NCBI GenBank assembly: GCA_035236585.1
Contig: CP141132.1
Span: 63,647,880-63,711,879, forward strand
Direction: 5' to 3'
Length of the DNA: 64,000 bases
Source: Warburgia ugandensis
Taxonomy: Eukaryota > Streptophyta > Magnoliopsida > Canellales > Canellaceae
Each line of letters begins with the position of its first letter. Position 1 is the stretch's first letter. Both the position numbers and the translations under genes were made by a program. A model generated the notes under the pieces. That model ran no database searches. It saw only the letters and a program-made list of their open reading frames with translations, and had not been told where the DNA came from. This document shows positions 22,991 to 35,364 of the stretch, piece by piece.

Positions 22991-24176
22991 ATGGATTTGT
23001 AGTTGGATCTTTATTTAAATTGTTTCTCTTTAGTCTTAGTCTTAAGTTGCATTAGATTAGGATTTTGGTATTGCATTTGCATAATTTGCTAATTCCTCAA
23101 AATTGGCCTATCTTTCTGGTTTTCGTGTGAGGGAAATTTGGCAAGAGGAGCTTCATCAACTTTTTAGATTAGCTTTTGCCCTTTAGAGTGAACTTGTAGT
23201 GAGGCCCCATTGTAACTTGCAATTTCTTTATTCAATTTTAAATGGGTTGAATTAATTTTGGGTAAGAGTAGGGTATGGAGGCCCACACTTAATCTTCATC
23301 AAAACCCCACTATAGTCCTTCTTCACTTCACTCTCTTTTACTTTTCTTAATGTAGTTGCATTTAGTATAATCTGCATATTTGTTGGTAAAGTAATTTATA
23401 TAACTTAGGGTCATTCATTTTATTTGTCGCATCTTATTAGGGTTGTTGCATTAGCTTGCCCCTATCTATCCCTTAGTTGGATAGCATATAGGTTGCATTA
23501 GTTTGCTTTCTTGTACTTACATTACATATTTACTACTTTATGGTGCATGGAACATAATGTTAATAAGGTGCCCCCCCAGGAACCCTCATAAGATAAGGAC
23601 TGGATTTTACCAACAAATCCTTGGTCCACCTAGGAAATCAAATCAATCCCTTATATGCTTGTGATCCCACCTGTTAATCATAATTTAAAATCAAAATGCA
23701 AGAGACCTAGGATTTTGAGCTCATAGGACCATTTTTGAAAGAGGCATTCTATTGTCACTTCTATGGCTCTTGAACTTTGTGGTTATAGTGGGTATCCAAA
23801 ATCCAAGTAATTTTCCCAGGTCTTTTGTTGAGGTCTAAACACTGCTTTCTATAAGAATTGTATGAACCCCCTTGGGCTAGACCTAATTGGTAAGTAATAA
23901 TTAAGTCTAGATTAAAAGGAGCTATCTTGCTTTATGTTAAATGCTACAACCTCACAAATTAACAAAGATCAACTAGATAACTCATTAGCATTAGGAATTG
24001 TTTGTTTGCATAGCATATAGTGTTAGCAGTCACATTTAGATTTAGGTTGCATCATTTAGTTAGGTTTCATTATAGTGCCCACAAGAATGTCGATCTCAAA
24101 ACATTGAGTTAGTACCATTAGATCTTGAGATTGAACTTACTCATAGATAAGGATTAAGAAACCAAGTTCTTACCCC
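22987..24176 (+). other. Conserved 5' leader of element B
   Basis: Non-coding sense-strand leader of 1.2 kb. The segment 23705-23790 (gagctcataggacc ... tattgtcacttctatggctc ... gtggttatagtggg) is the counterpart of the block in J, C and H. Further matches are 23270-23310 (agggtatggaggcccacactt) and 23575-23615 (ggaaccctcataagataagg). The last 100 bases (aatgtcgatctcaaaacattgag ... gatcttgagattgaac) are shared with C and lie directly upstream of gag in both. Confidence 0.6.
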
Positions 24177-25103
24177 ATGGCTGAACCACCAGAAATAGTT
24201 AAGCATAAGGCTATAAGAGATTTCTATGCACCACTTCAATTGAATACTCCATCATGCATAACCTTGTGACCTATTAATGCAAACCACTTTGAGCTTCAAC
24301 CTAAAGTCATACAGTTGCTCCCATGTTTCTATGGTCATGAGAGAGAGGACCTTTACTTACATATCAAGAAATTCCTTGATATTTGAGCTATATTCAAGTA
24401 CCATAATGTCAAAGATGATTCTATTAGACTTTGGTTATTCCCTTTCTCATTAAGGAATAAGGCCAAATCATGGATAAATTCTTTAGAGGTTAGTTCCATT
24501 GACACATGGGACCCATTGTCTAAAAAGTTTTTGAACAAGTTCTTTCTTGCCCATAAAACCAATGCCCTTCATAGGGAGATCATTAATTTCATATTGAGAG
24601 ATGATGAGCAATACTATGAATGTTGGGAGAGATGGAATGAATTGTTGCAAAAGGAAAGAGGCGTGTATGAAGTTGGAGTACCATTAGACATGTCTTATAA
24701 GTTTGACTCTCTAGTAAACACAATTGAGTCTTTGGGTACAAGAATGAGCAAGCTTAAAACTATGCTCACAACTTTCTTGGCTACTAATATATCCTCTAAA
24801 ACTCCACAAGAAGTTTGTTCTATTTGTTTTAGCCTAGTCTATTTAACTATGGCTTGTCCATCAAGACAAGTGTACCTTGAATATCTTTTAGAACAAGTGA
24901 ATGCTCTAAGTGCATATCGCAACCCTAGAAACAAAAATCCATACTTTAAGACCTATAATCCAAGAAGCTACATATATGAATCCCCTATTCAAAACTTTCC
25001 TAGAATTTTAGCTTTCCAACAGCCACCTAGTTTTCAACTTTCTCCACAACCAAAGCAACCATCAAATGAGTATAGTATTCAGTTTCTCATGAAACAAAAT
25101 TAA
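24177..25103 (+). pseudogene. gag of element B, one frame with two stops
   Basis: From the ATG at 24177 a single frame of 308 codons continues to 25103, broken only by TGA at 24267-24269 and 24384-24386. It is therefore the best preserved gag here. The N-terminus reads HKAIRDFYAPLQLNTPSC, then VIQLLPCFYGHERED, LWLFPFSLRNKAKSWINS and WDPLSKKFLNKFF, which are the successive conserved blocks of the retrotransposon gag domain. Near residue 220 a zinc knuckle is visible as CSICFSLVYLTMAC, that is CX2CX4YX4C, with the His replaced by Tyr. Gag would assemble the particle and bind genomic RNA. ATG 24177 was chosen because the conserved block follows at once and upstream sequence has stops. The region 25104-25340 continues the Gag-to-protease linker with frameshifts. 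Confidence 0.85.
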
Positions 25104-25339
25104 GAGACTAACAAGGCTTTGCATTAACTCCAAAATGAGATTTGAAAAAATTTGACTAGGATAGAGATACAAATAAGACAATTTTCTACCTCGTTAAGTG
25201 ACAGGGAGAAAGGAAGATTTTCCTATTACATAACCAAAGAACCCATCAGAAAGCAAAGTCTATCACAACCCTTAGGAGTCACTGTCAGGTTGATAATAAA
25301 GTAGCGAAGACTAGAGAATGAACTAAGCAAATTTTATGA

Positions 25340-25783
25340 GAAAGACACAAGGTAGAAATCTCCTACTCTATTTGAGCATACAGAGGAGGCACATTATGTG
25401 CCTAAAGACCCATTCTCTCAATTACTCAACAAGGATAAGAAAGGAACAAATTTTAATGAGATATGGAAAGTGTTTAAACATGTGCAAAATAATCTACCAT
25501 TACTCAATATTATTAGGATATTCCTGCTTATGCCAAGTTTCTTAAAGAGCTCTACACAATAAACTAAAAACTTAATGTGCAAAAGAAAGCCTTTCTCACT
25601 GAGTAGGTAAGCTCTTTAATACAACACCAGACCCCTCCTAAGTTTGGAGATGCTTGGTTTCCTACCATTTCTTGTGCAATTGAAAATCATTTCATAGATA
25701 GGGCACTAATTGATTTAGAGGCTAGTGTAAATCTGTTGCCATTATCTGTCCATAAGCAACTAGGGCTTGGTGACCTTAAGCCA
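25340..25783 (+). pseudogene. Protease region of element B, N-terminal half
   Basis: Frameshifted plus-strand coding for the Gag-protease linker and retropepsin. Readable pieces are VPKDPFSQLLNKDKKGTNFNEIWKVF, then RALIDLEASVNLLPLSVHKQLGLGDLKP. The active-site triplet region reads DLEA where the family has D(L/T)GA, so the Gly is changed. The frame is cut after GDLKP by insertion of element C, and the rest resumes in the same frame at 39166. The enzyme would cleave the Gag-Pol polyprotein. Confidence 0.8.
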
Positions 25784-28475
25784 TGTTGTGATTTTAAAGT
25801 TAACTAGCAAGCACAAGAATCAATGTCGTATTTTCATGCAAGCAAGATCTATGCTATGAGGAATCACACAGATTTGCAATGGATTGGATCTTATTCAAAT
25901 TATTTAGCTTTAGCCAAAAGAGAAGGGTTTGGATTGAATTATAAGATTAAAGTACAGAAATTAGAAACCTGCATGGAATTAGAAACTAAAACTAAAAACA
26001 AAGTTTGCCTAAATCAAAACTAAATAATTAAAATAGAAACTTACCTAACTAGCATGCACTGAACTAAAGGAAACTGAAGCACGTTAGAAAGATTTAGAAA
26101 AACCAATGAAACTTAAGGAAACGATTAAATTAGAAACTTTCTAAATTAAACTTACCTAACCTAAAACTTACTAAAAAGTAAAATTTCTAAAATGCAAAAA
26201 GAAAAATTTCTAAACCTAAAATAATATGAAAAAAAAACTGATTAACAATTATTAAAATAATTTCATGCAACTAACTTATCCAAAAGTCAAAAAAGCAAGT
26301 GGTCTAATACCGTGCACATGGTCTATGGACTGTGCGCATGGTTCTATGGTCCAAAAGATTACTATTTTTCATGATTTACTAGTAAACTAACATGCAAAAT
26401 AACTATAGAATCTAATAAACAACAAGAAAATATAAATGGACAACTAATGATTCAAGCAAAAACAATGTTTATATGGCTAAAATTAAAGCACAAAGTTATG
26501 GGAAAAACAATTTTCAGATTTTGGTACTTAAGAACATTAAAAAAATGTCACATTAAAAAGCTATGGAAAAGACAACTTCAATGTAATTAAATATCCCATA
26601 TCTCAAATACTTTGATGAAATAATTAATCCATAACAAGAATTTCCAAATTTTATTGCATCATGTACAAATTACACACAAAAATTAGATGTATAAAGCTGT
26701 GTACAACATATGTTAAGTGTGGACTATTCTTGATTGCAAAAGTGATTCTAAAAAACAAAAAAAGAAATCCAATATAAATCTCCTAAACTAAAGTATAATT
26801 ATATGTAAAGAAAAACCATGAAGGAATTTAAGAGAAACAAGGGTTAAGTAGGCAAACTAACTAAGGAAAAACTGCTCAAAACTAAGATGCAAAACAAGGA
26901 GAAAAATGTCTAGAACTAAATGGAAACTCAAGACTCTAAGCTATATCCTCTCTTGCTTGCCACTACTAGAGGGAAGTTAACTCAGATCTTGAAGGAATGA
27001 ATAGAGAAAACTAAAGATTTGGAAGCAAAAAGAATGGGAACAATGGTGGAACTAGGTGCGGAATTCAAAGAAGTTAAAACAACATGAAACAACTATCAAA
27101 GTAAGCTGTGAAAGTAAATTACTAACCTAGAATTGGGGGCCAAATAACCAATAGAATAATTAGAAACCCAAAAGAACAAAAGCACCAACAAAATTCCAAA
27201 ATCCAACAACAACTTAAGTGCTAAAGGAAAGCTAGGATATTCAAGGTTGTGTCACTCATCCTCTACTTAGAAAATTTGTATGGAACATCAGGCTAACTTA
27301 GGAAGTGGTAAAAACATGAGAAAAGGATCCATAGGGCTAGGGTATTAAATGAGGAAGGTTATATGGGAGATGCTTTACCAAGATGATATAAGAAAGAGGA
27401 GTGGAAAGATGACATAAGAGAGACGAGATGGCTTGTGTTTCTAGTTTTTAACAAGGGGGGCATGCTTTTTCTGGAAGGAAAGTGGAGCCCTTTCCTTTCA
27501 TATTTGATGATGTTTGGTGGATTGAAATTTATGCAAGTGGTAAGGAATGGTGTTCAGGAAAGATTTATAAAGATCTAGGGATTCAAAGTTGTTTGTATTG
27601 AAGTAGATCTAGGGTTTTCTATTTAGGAAACCCTTAATCACCAAATAGGAAAGTGGGGACATCTTTTTCATAATGATGTGCCTCCCTCCTTTAATTTGTA
27701 ACCTTAAGAAAAAATGGGTGGAAAAGTGGGAGATGGAGTTAGAAAGTAGGGTTTCTCTCTTGATGGGTCCACCAATGCATAATCATCTAACCTTTTACAT
27801 AATTCCTTCAAACCTTCTAATAAAACCTTGAAAATCTAAATTTAAAAAGTGGGCCAGTGCTTGAATTCTCCTCCAATTGTATAACTCCAATGGAATTTGG
27901 CTTAGGTGGATTCTGTGGCTCACTTTAAGGGTTCATTTGGCTTGGCTTCATGGCTCACCCCCTTGGCTTTAATGGCTAGAATGGCTTGTCGTGAATTCTT
28001 TAACTTGTCACCTTCTCTAATGGCTTATATGGCCAAGGTGGCTTAAATGACTCCCATGCAAAGGTAGTGGAAAATGCATGGCTTACTTCATGGGCCCATT
28101 TTAGTCACCTTTAGCTCTTTCAATTTCCTTCATTGCTAGATCTTGACCTCGTTCTCATGTTGGATTGATGATTCATAGGCTTTCACTCAATCTTTTGATC
28201 TTAATCTTCAATGTTCATCTCGATCGATCTCAGCTGTTGGATTATACCATATCACTTTCTACAAAAAACCTCCAATTAAATCCTAAAAAAATATGATTAA
28301 TCACATACATACCTTAGATTAGCCTCTAGATCAACAAAATATCAAAATTTTGGTCCATTAGGTCAAATAATACACGTGTTATGAATTTTGGTTAAAAAAT
28401 CCTCAGTTACCCCTATAAGTTGTAACATAAGGGTGACTAAATGAGTGGTTTTGATGAGAAATTAAACACTTATCA
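25784..28475 (-). repeat. 3' LTR of element C
   Basis: 2692 bp, TGTTGTGATT at its plus-strand left end and ...CACTTATCA at the right. It contains two copies of a motif GTGCACATGGTCTATGG/GTGCGCATGGTTCTATGG at 26312-26349, a minus-strand AATAAA at about 26650-26655, the conserved palindrome region at 26949-26974, and the ggctt...atggct U3 repeats at 27900-28040. The plus-strand frame at 25823-26023 is not a gene. Confidence 0.9.
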
Positions 28476-28487
28476 CACCCCCAACCA
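28476..28487 (-). other. Polypurine tract of element C
   Basis: The minus strand reads TTGGTTGGGGGTG directly before TGATAAG, the LTR start. It is nearly identical to the J tract. Confidence 0.8.
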
Positions 28488-30395
28488 AATGAGAAAAATA
28501 TGAAAAAAAATATTTTACAAAAATAGGTACAAAGTGGCACTTTCATAGGTACTCAGGATTGCATTTAGCATAGGCAATAAACCCTTAAACCCCTAGGTTA
28601 CCCCTAGTAGATGAGTTAGGCATCATAATAGTTTGAAGTGAATATACCCACAAATTTGCATATTGTTGAGTCTCTTATTTTATCTAAAAGAATCCTCATT
28701 CATTAGCACTCTACTAATTTTTTCAAAACTTAATGGAGATGACTGACAATTTTACAAATTATACACACATTAAAGGCATCTTATTCTAGTTATTTCTCAA
28801 GGTGCATGTGTGTGTATAGCCACATAAGTCATAACTTCCAATTAGATATGTTCAAAGTCCATTTGAAATATGTTTTGGCATCAATTCCTGTCAGGCATAC
28901 TCTTAGAAATGAAGCTCCATGATAAGGGGTTGAGCATATTTCTCTCATTATGTGACCAGATCCAACAAGCTAATGGTTCACATAAAATTTTAATGGTAAA
29001 GAGACAAAGAAAGTGATCCTTAAGAGTGGATGTTATTACCAAGAATAGTTGGGGTCTTATACCTTAATTCCTTCTTTTTATATCCTCTTTAAGGCAATGT
29101 TCCACTAAAGATGCATAGGTCTTTAACTAGAATGAAACATAGGCTTGGATGAGGTACTGAAAAGAAGAGTATAAGGATTTCAAAGGTTCAAAATTGTAGT
29201 AGAGGTCTTCTTTTTTATTGTTGGACATTTGATCCTTAACTATACTAAAGTGAATTCTTTTTTCTTTATTTCTTTACTCTTATCTTTTATTTCAAAATTT
29301 CTCATCTTTTTCTAATATCTCTTTATTTTGAGTACTTTGAAAGAAAGACTTTTGTTTTCACTTCTTCTATTTTTTGTCCTTTTTGAAAATTTTCTACTAA
29401 CTCTACTCATTTTGAAAGTGGGTAGTGTTTCATTTTATTTTTTTTGGCTTATTTTGGGTTAAGGTAATTGGGGTTAAGGAAGAAAAGGCTTAATAGTAGG
29501 CTTAAGGGGTTAACTAGTAGTATACTATATTGGGTAGGTTTTATGTCTCTAGGCTAAACAAGAATTGCCTACATCATTCCTTAAGTTTCCTAAAGCCTAT
29601 CAAATTCAATAAACTTTCTAGAAAGAAAGCTATTAATCCTATTTATTCTTGATAGCTAACTAAAATAAGGATAACATGATCACACTGCAATATGCATGCT
29701 AAAGAAATTGTGGAATTACTTATAATTCTCTTGAAAGAAGATAGTCTCTAAAGCTCACTAAGTAATAGGTCTCCATTGATTTTCCTTAAGGTCTCTAAGT
29801 CATAACTTTCTATAAGTCTTGACTATGTGCTGTGTAAATATTTTTTGAGAATTAACCTTCATAAAATGCTTGAACAAGAGTAATATGCAAAACTAACTAT
29901 ATACACTCCATTAAGAGGTGAAGATAGTAGAATTACTTAGTTTGAAAATTCAGCTCTCATCACAATAAGGGAACTATACAAAAAAAAAATGTTTTTTTCT
30001 ATAAAACATATAAGAAAACTCAAGAAAATTCAAAATCTCCATGTATATCATCACCCCCAACTTGAATGGAACATTGTCCCCATTGTTTAGAAACATAGGA
30101 CCTTAAATGAAAATGAATAGGTGTAGAAAACTAGGTTTTGAAACATAGCTAGGTTGCCTCCCAAGAAGTGCTAAGTTTTACATCTTTAGCCAAATATAAT
30201 GATGACTGCAAGGATAATGATCTGCAATGGTTCTTGGAAAATTCTAAGGTGGGTCATAATAATGTGTCACTAAAAGTGTCTCTTCAATTTCCTAATTAGG
30301 TAGTTCTTGGAAAGGTTTTAATCTTTGACCCTTTACTTTTTGAATCTCACTATTCTTCTGAATTTTGATGCACCCATTAGGTTATACTGTGCGTA
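28488..30395 (-). other. 3' non-coding region of element C
   Basis: About 1.9 kb between the end of pol and the polypurine tract, without a sustained frame. The last part of pol degrades across 30050-30395, where a Cys-poor stretch reading VKLSTSWEAT can be seen near 30150. An envelope-like ORF, found after pol in some Athila elements, is not recognisable. The block 28548-28640 is conserved in J and H. Confidence 0.6.
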
Positions 30396-31400
30396 CTATG
30401 TATGGTCCTGTCCATCTAGATTTGATTTTGCTTGCAAATAGATGCAATTATGAGTTGTACAATAAGACCTTTGTCCAGGGGAGAATGACTTCCTTAAAAT
30501 TTGTTTATAATGGGTAACCTTCATTCGGTCTTTGTATATACGAGTAGAGTTATATGCATCTTTTCTCAATTTCTCCAACTCATTGAGTTGGAGTTTTAGA
30601 TGGGTCTCAATAGCATTTAAGTCAAAACTAAGCTTATTGGCAGCCCAATATGCCTTGTGTTTTAGCTCTATGAGTAAGTGGCAAGCCTTTCCTAGACCAG
30701 GCTGTAGGGTAACATGCATATTGGAGTTTTATAGGCCATAGAATAGCCCCACTAAGTGTCATTAAGTCACATAGACCAGTCTTTCCTACTTGGATTAAAT
30801 ATCTTCTCTAGGATACGCTTGATCTCCATATTGGATGCCTCTACTTGTCCACTAGTTTGAGGGTGGTTTGGGGTGCCTATCCTATGATTGACACCATACT
30901 TTTTCACTAAATTCTCAAACACTTTATTACAAAAGTGTTTTGGCCCATCATTTATTATGGCTCTTGGATTACCAAACGAAGCAATAATATTTTCCAGTAA
31001 GAATCGTACCATTACCTTGTGGTCATTAGTTTTACGTGGTATAGCCTCCGCCCACTTGGACACATAGGTGACTCCCACTAGGACGTAAAAGTTCAAAAAA
31101 GAATTAGGAAAGGGTCCCTTGAACTTTACGTCTCAAACATCAAATGGTTCTATGAAAAAAACCGGGTTTAAGGGCTTCATGTGTCTCCTTCCTAGACTTC
31201 CTAACCATTGGCACCTTACACATGCTGTGCAGTATACATGTGCATTCGTAAATATGGTGGGCATATAAAAACCACATTGAAAATTTTTTGTAGCTGTCTT
31301 TCTCAAGCTAAAATGGTCCCCATAAGCATGATCATGATAGAAGGAGATGATTTTATTGTGCTCACTATCTAGTATGCATGTCCTTATCATCTGACCAGGA
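30396..31400 (-). pseudogene. Integrase of element C
   Basis: Three successive minus-strand frames. 31133-31390 holds the zinc-binding domain, with His residues in FYHDHAYGDHF and the Cys pair in YCTACVRC. 30767-31096 holds the core, with YVSKWAEA, IINDGPKHF, YHPQTSGQ-like NHPQTSGQVE and the final Glu in VEASNMEIKRIL. 30396-30719 holds the C-terminal region (GKACHLLIELKHKAYWA, LQLNELEKLRKDAY). The first catalytic Asp, expected just before YVSKW, is Thr (GVTYVSKW), so the DDE triad is broken even where the frame is open. Integrase would insert the cDNA; no chromodomain follows, as expected for the Athila lineage. Confidence 0.88.
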
Positions 31401-31639
31401 TACTACTTGAACAAGTATGTGTCATCCCAAGTAAAGCTTCTAACCTTGGTCAAAAATCTTTTCTTGTCTTGTTTGGTCTAGTAATTTGGCATTTGTCCCA
31501 TAACTTGGTAATTCACAATATCACCGTACCAAGGTAACAAGGAAATGTGCAGTAACTATTCATCTAGAAAGGATTCAGTTATAGGCACATTATCGCTAGT
31601 GTGCACCACTACCAATCAGGATCAGTATGTGATGCAATA

Positions 31640-31890
31640 TTTTTAGAACCTTTCTTGTCCTAAATTTCTAATTCAAAATCTTGTAGCATAAGTATCCAAT
31701 CAATCAATCTAGATTTTGCATCCCTTTTAGAAAGGAGGTACTTTAAAGCCCCATGTTCTGAGTACACTATAACCTTAGACCCTATCAAGTAAGATCTATA
31801 CTTATCTAAAGAAAACACGACAACTAATAACTCTCTTTCAGTGGTTGAATAGTTGAGTTGCATGTTATTTAATGTTTTATTAGTGTAGTA
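31640..31890 (-). pseudogene. RNase H of element C
   Basis: The 67-codon frame 31660-31863 carries the Ty3-type RNase H signature: [17 protein letters not shown], then [16 protein letters not shown] and [15 protein letters not shown]. The family has VY(T/S)DH at the second motif; here the Asp is Glu. It would degrade the RNA strand of the RNA-DNA hybrid. It directly follows the reverse transcriptase, separated by frameshifts. The 31400-31640 interval is the diverged linker to integrase. Confidence 0.85.
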
Positions 31891-32760
31891 TATTATATTG
31901 GGGGGTTTATCAATGCACTACCCCAAAATAGCTCTAATGGCATAGTCCGCCGCATCAAACAATCTTGAATAGTATATTCCAATCAGGTGGTTGGATAATG
32001 GGTGCAAAGGTCAACTCAACCTTTAGTCACTCAAATTTTTTCTTATAGTTCTCATCAAAGTCAAAGGTAGCCTCCTTTGTTAGTACATTACAAAGGGGCT
32101 TGAATATTTTACTAAAATCTTTGATGAATCTTCTGCAAAAGCCAGCTTAACCAAAAAAGGAGCAATTTTTTTTTTTTTTCGTCCTTGGTGGAGGAAGGTT
32201 GGCTATTTAGCCTTATCAACTTCTATCCCATTGTGTGATATTTTATGGCCTAAAACTATCCCACTTTGTGCCATAAAATGGAACTTTTCTCAGTTTAATA
32301 GTAGATTCTTTTCCTAACACCTTGCAAGAATTAATTGTGAATGGTGCTGGCACTCATCAAAAGATGACCCAAATATTGAGAAGTTAGCCATGAACACATC
32401 ATGAAACCTTTGTACCATATTAGAAAAGATGCTCAACATACACCTTTGAAATGTAACAGGAGCATTGCAAATCATAAAAGGCATATGTTAGTCGATAAAA
32501 GGTAGAGGAAAGTGGTCTTTCCTCATGGCCACTTTCAATTTTTGGAAATCAATGCCAACTCCCCATGGTTGTCGTGTGACTAGGCACTAACCCATTTTCC
32601 TCAATTTTTATTACTTTGACCCTCGATTTCTTGGGTACAACTTGAGCAGGGATGGTATAAGTGCTGTCAGAGATAAGGTATATGACACCAACATCTAGAA
32701 GCTTAAGGACTTCATCTCTAAACATGTCCTTTATATAGGGATTAGTCATCTTTGAGTCTC
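31891..32760 (-). pseudogene. Reverse transcriptase of element C, catalytic motif lost
   Basis: The N-terminal frame 32549-32749 reads RDEVLKLLDVGVIYLISDS and QVVPKKSRVKVIK, the opening of plant Ty3/gypsy reverse transcriptase. Fragments of the palm (CNAPVTFQRCMLSIFSNMV) follow to about 32400. The polymerase motif, usually FMDD or YMDD, reads FMAN at 32384-32395, removing both catalytic Asp residues. A run of 14 T at 32166-32179 also disrupts the frame. It copied genomic RNA into cDNA when active. Confidence 0.85.
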
Positions 32761-33640
32761 CCTAGATGGTTTATCATTTCTTTTCACATGTATCTTATGC
32801 ATGCACATGGCTTGACTAATCCCTTTTATGTATGCGATGTTCCATAATAGAGTAGTCTTATGTTTCTTAAGAACATCTAGAAGCTTACCCTCATGTTCAT
32901 TATCTAAATATGATACTATTATGATAATTAAGGTTTCATCTAGTCTTAGGTAAGAATATTTAAGATTGTCAAGAAAAGGTTTTAAGACCAAAGAAGGTGG
33001 TTGCTCTATAGATGGTATGGGGCAGACTCTGATGGAGAAAGTGGTTCCACATGGACCCCCTCTTGGAGATGTCCACAAATGGAACAACATCTACAAGGTT
33101 GTTTACCTCCTTAATTGACATATCTAAATTAAAATCTCCATTAACATGCATAAGGCAAGCCTCTAATGGGTTAGAGATAGATGATGGTGGATGGATGTTG
33201 TGAATTAGACTCTCAATCAAATTCACATCACAAGAATCATCAAGGTCTAAATTTTGTTGATTGAAAAGAAATTTAGCTTAACGTTCATGTTTTCAAAATG
33301 ATAGTTTCATTACACCATTGCCACAGCTTATAATGGCGGCAGACATTGCCAAGAATGGACGTCCAAGTATGACCGAAATCTAACTACCAAGATCAAATAC
33401 AAGTTGGGTGTTCAGTACAAAGAAATCAACTAGGTAATAAAACTGGTCCACTTTTATCAACACATCTTCACCCAAACCATAGGGTATCTTGACAGATCTA
33501 TTAGCTAATTGCACCATGGTAGTGATTGGTTTTAATACATTGAGTCTTAGTTGCTTATAGATAGAGTATGGCAACAAGTTAATACCTACCCCAAGGTCAA
33601 TTTGCTTGGTGAGGAAAGCCTCTTTCTAGACATTTAGCTT
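32761..33640 (-). pseudogene. Protease and protease-RT linker of element C, internally deleted
   Basis: 33380-33577 encodes the C-terminal half of the aspartic protease (LLPYSIYKQLRLNVLKP ... IKVDQFYYLVDFFVL). Just upstream, near 33605, the translation passes from a KEAFLTKQ stretch straight into IDLGVGINLLP. In B and F about 35 residues, including the conserved GCPTISC motif, lie between these two points, so C has a clean-looking deletion in its protease. 32746-33226 is the linker towards reverse transcriptase, aligning with B at 39331-39960. Confidence 0.75.
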
Positions 33641-35364
33641 TCTTTTTCTAGTGTAAAGCTCTTTCAATAACTTGGCAAAGGTAAGGAAATCTTTTATTGC
33701 AGTCAACAATGGAATATTGATTTGGAAATGCTAATACATCCATTAACTCATTGAAGTTTGTTCCCTTTCTAACTTTGTTCAATAACTGAGGAAATGAGGC
33801 CTTAAGCACATAGGGTGCCTCGACTATATGTTCTACAGGGGTTTTCTATTTTTTCTCTTTCTCCTAAGTTTTGGTTGCCTCCTTTTCCTCTCAATTTTCC
33901 TTAGCCTGCCCTATCTTGTTGCCAATCTGATAATCACTTCTCAGAGTGATTATGGATTTGACATGCTCATGAGGGTTAAAGTTTTGAGAACTTGACCCCA
34001 TCTAAAATTGGCCTTTAAGGTTTGGGATAGGTTGACTAGGGAACTGACCCTTTCCTCTATTATGTAGTTTAGCTAACAATTGGATAACCTACATCTCTAG
34101 GTTAGCTATGGCTTAAAAATTGATATTCTGTGATTGGTTCAAAGACCTTTTTGTGTCTCTTTTTTTTTTTCAAACATGTTCTAAATCTTTTCCTCTAAAG
34201 ATGATTTCTTTGGTTGCTAAGGTTGTTGGAAACCAGGTGGCTGCTAAGGAACTATAGCTTTAGAAGGAAAGGTTTGGGTAGGATGGTTCATAAATGGTCC
34301 CCTTAGTAGTTATTCTTTGATCTAGAAAAGTTTGGATGCCTAGCACATCCAGAGTTGCAGGTATTAGAATATGGGTTGTTGCTAAGATTGTGATATGTAT
34401 TCAATGCATTCGCTTGTTCAACATGATAGTTGTTAAACACTTTATTTGATGGACAAGAGGTGGTGATGTGTGCTGGGCTTGAATGAAGAGCACAAACCTC
34501 TTATGGGGGTTTAAGAGATGTGGTAGATGTAAAGGATTGAAATATAGTTTCAAGCTTTTCTGCTCTCTCATCATATGTGTCCATTCTCTCTAATACAAAG
34601 TCAAGTTTATGGGATAGATTTGTGCATGCTCCTATCTCATATAGATCCCCTTTCTTTAAAGTCTAGTTGATTCTTTCTCTTCAATTGGAGTAATCCCATT
34701 GTTGGGAATTATCTACCAATGTTTGAAAGAACTCCTAGGCCTCACTCTCATCTTTTAACATAAGGGCCACTGCACTCATTGCATCTACCATTCGTCTATT
34801 CTGAGGCATTAGTGGCTCATAGAAGACATGCTATCATTTCTCAAATCTATGATGAGGGCACTTTTGCACCTGTTTATTTCACTATTCGCAATATTCAAAA
34901 TTGATAATTTCATGACAAAGGGCATTTGTTTTGTGAACAAGGAAGAATTTGTTCAAAAACTTCCTTCACAGTTGGTCCCATGTATTAATGGAACATACCT
35001 CCAAGGAATTGAGCCATGACTTGTCTTTATCTTTAAGTAAGAATGGGAATAGCCTAAGCCTAATGGAATAGTCTAAAAAATTTTGGAACCTAAATGTGGC
35101 ACAAATATGAAGGAACTCCTTGATATGTAGGTAAGGGTCTTTTCAGTCTCGACAATAAAATGTAGGAAGCAATTAGATAACTCCTGGCTTTAACTTGAAG
35201 TTGTCTATGTTTGTAGGAGGTAAAGTTATGCAGCGTGGGGTGTTGAGTTGTAATGGTGAGTAAAAATCTCTAATAGCTTTATGTTGAACTTCTATTGATG
35301 GTTTGGCCATTGGGATAGGCACTTGGTTTATTACCCCTTTGTCTATGTGTATGTTCAATCTCAA
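33641..35364 (-). pseudogene. gag of element C
   Basis: The N-terminal frame 35173-35364 (63 codons) reads HKAIRDFYSPLQLNTPRC and NFKLKPGVI, matching B. Frameshifted continuations show LRLFPFLLKDKDKSWLNS and FLNKFFLVHKTNALC (34900-35050). The zinc-knuckle region at 34470-34510 reads CALHSSPAHITTSC, so the second Cys is His. A proline-rich part and the PSQPIPN.KGQ linker follow (33950-34100). ATG 35364 is the first start before the conserved block, but the true start could be elsewhere because upstream sequence is also partly open. Confidence 0.8.

Noticed and set aside
28488-30395. Envelope-like ORF downstream of pol in element C
   Set aside because: No sustained frame or membrane segment on the sense strand; only non-coding blocks shared with J and H.
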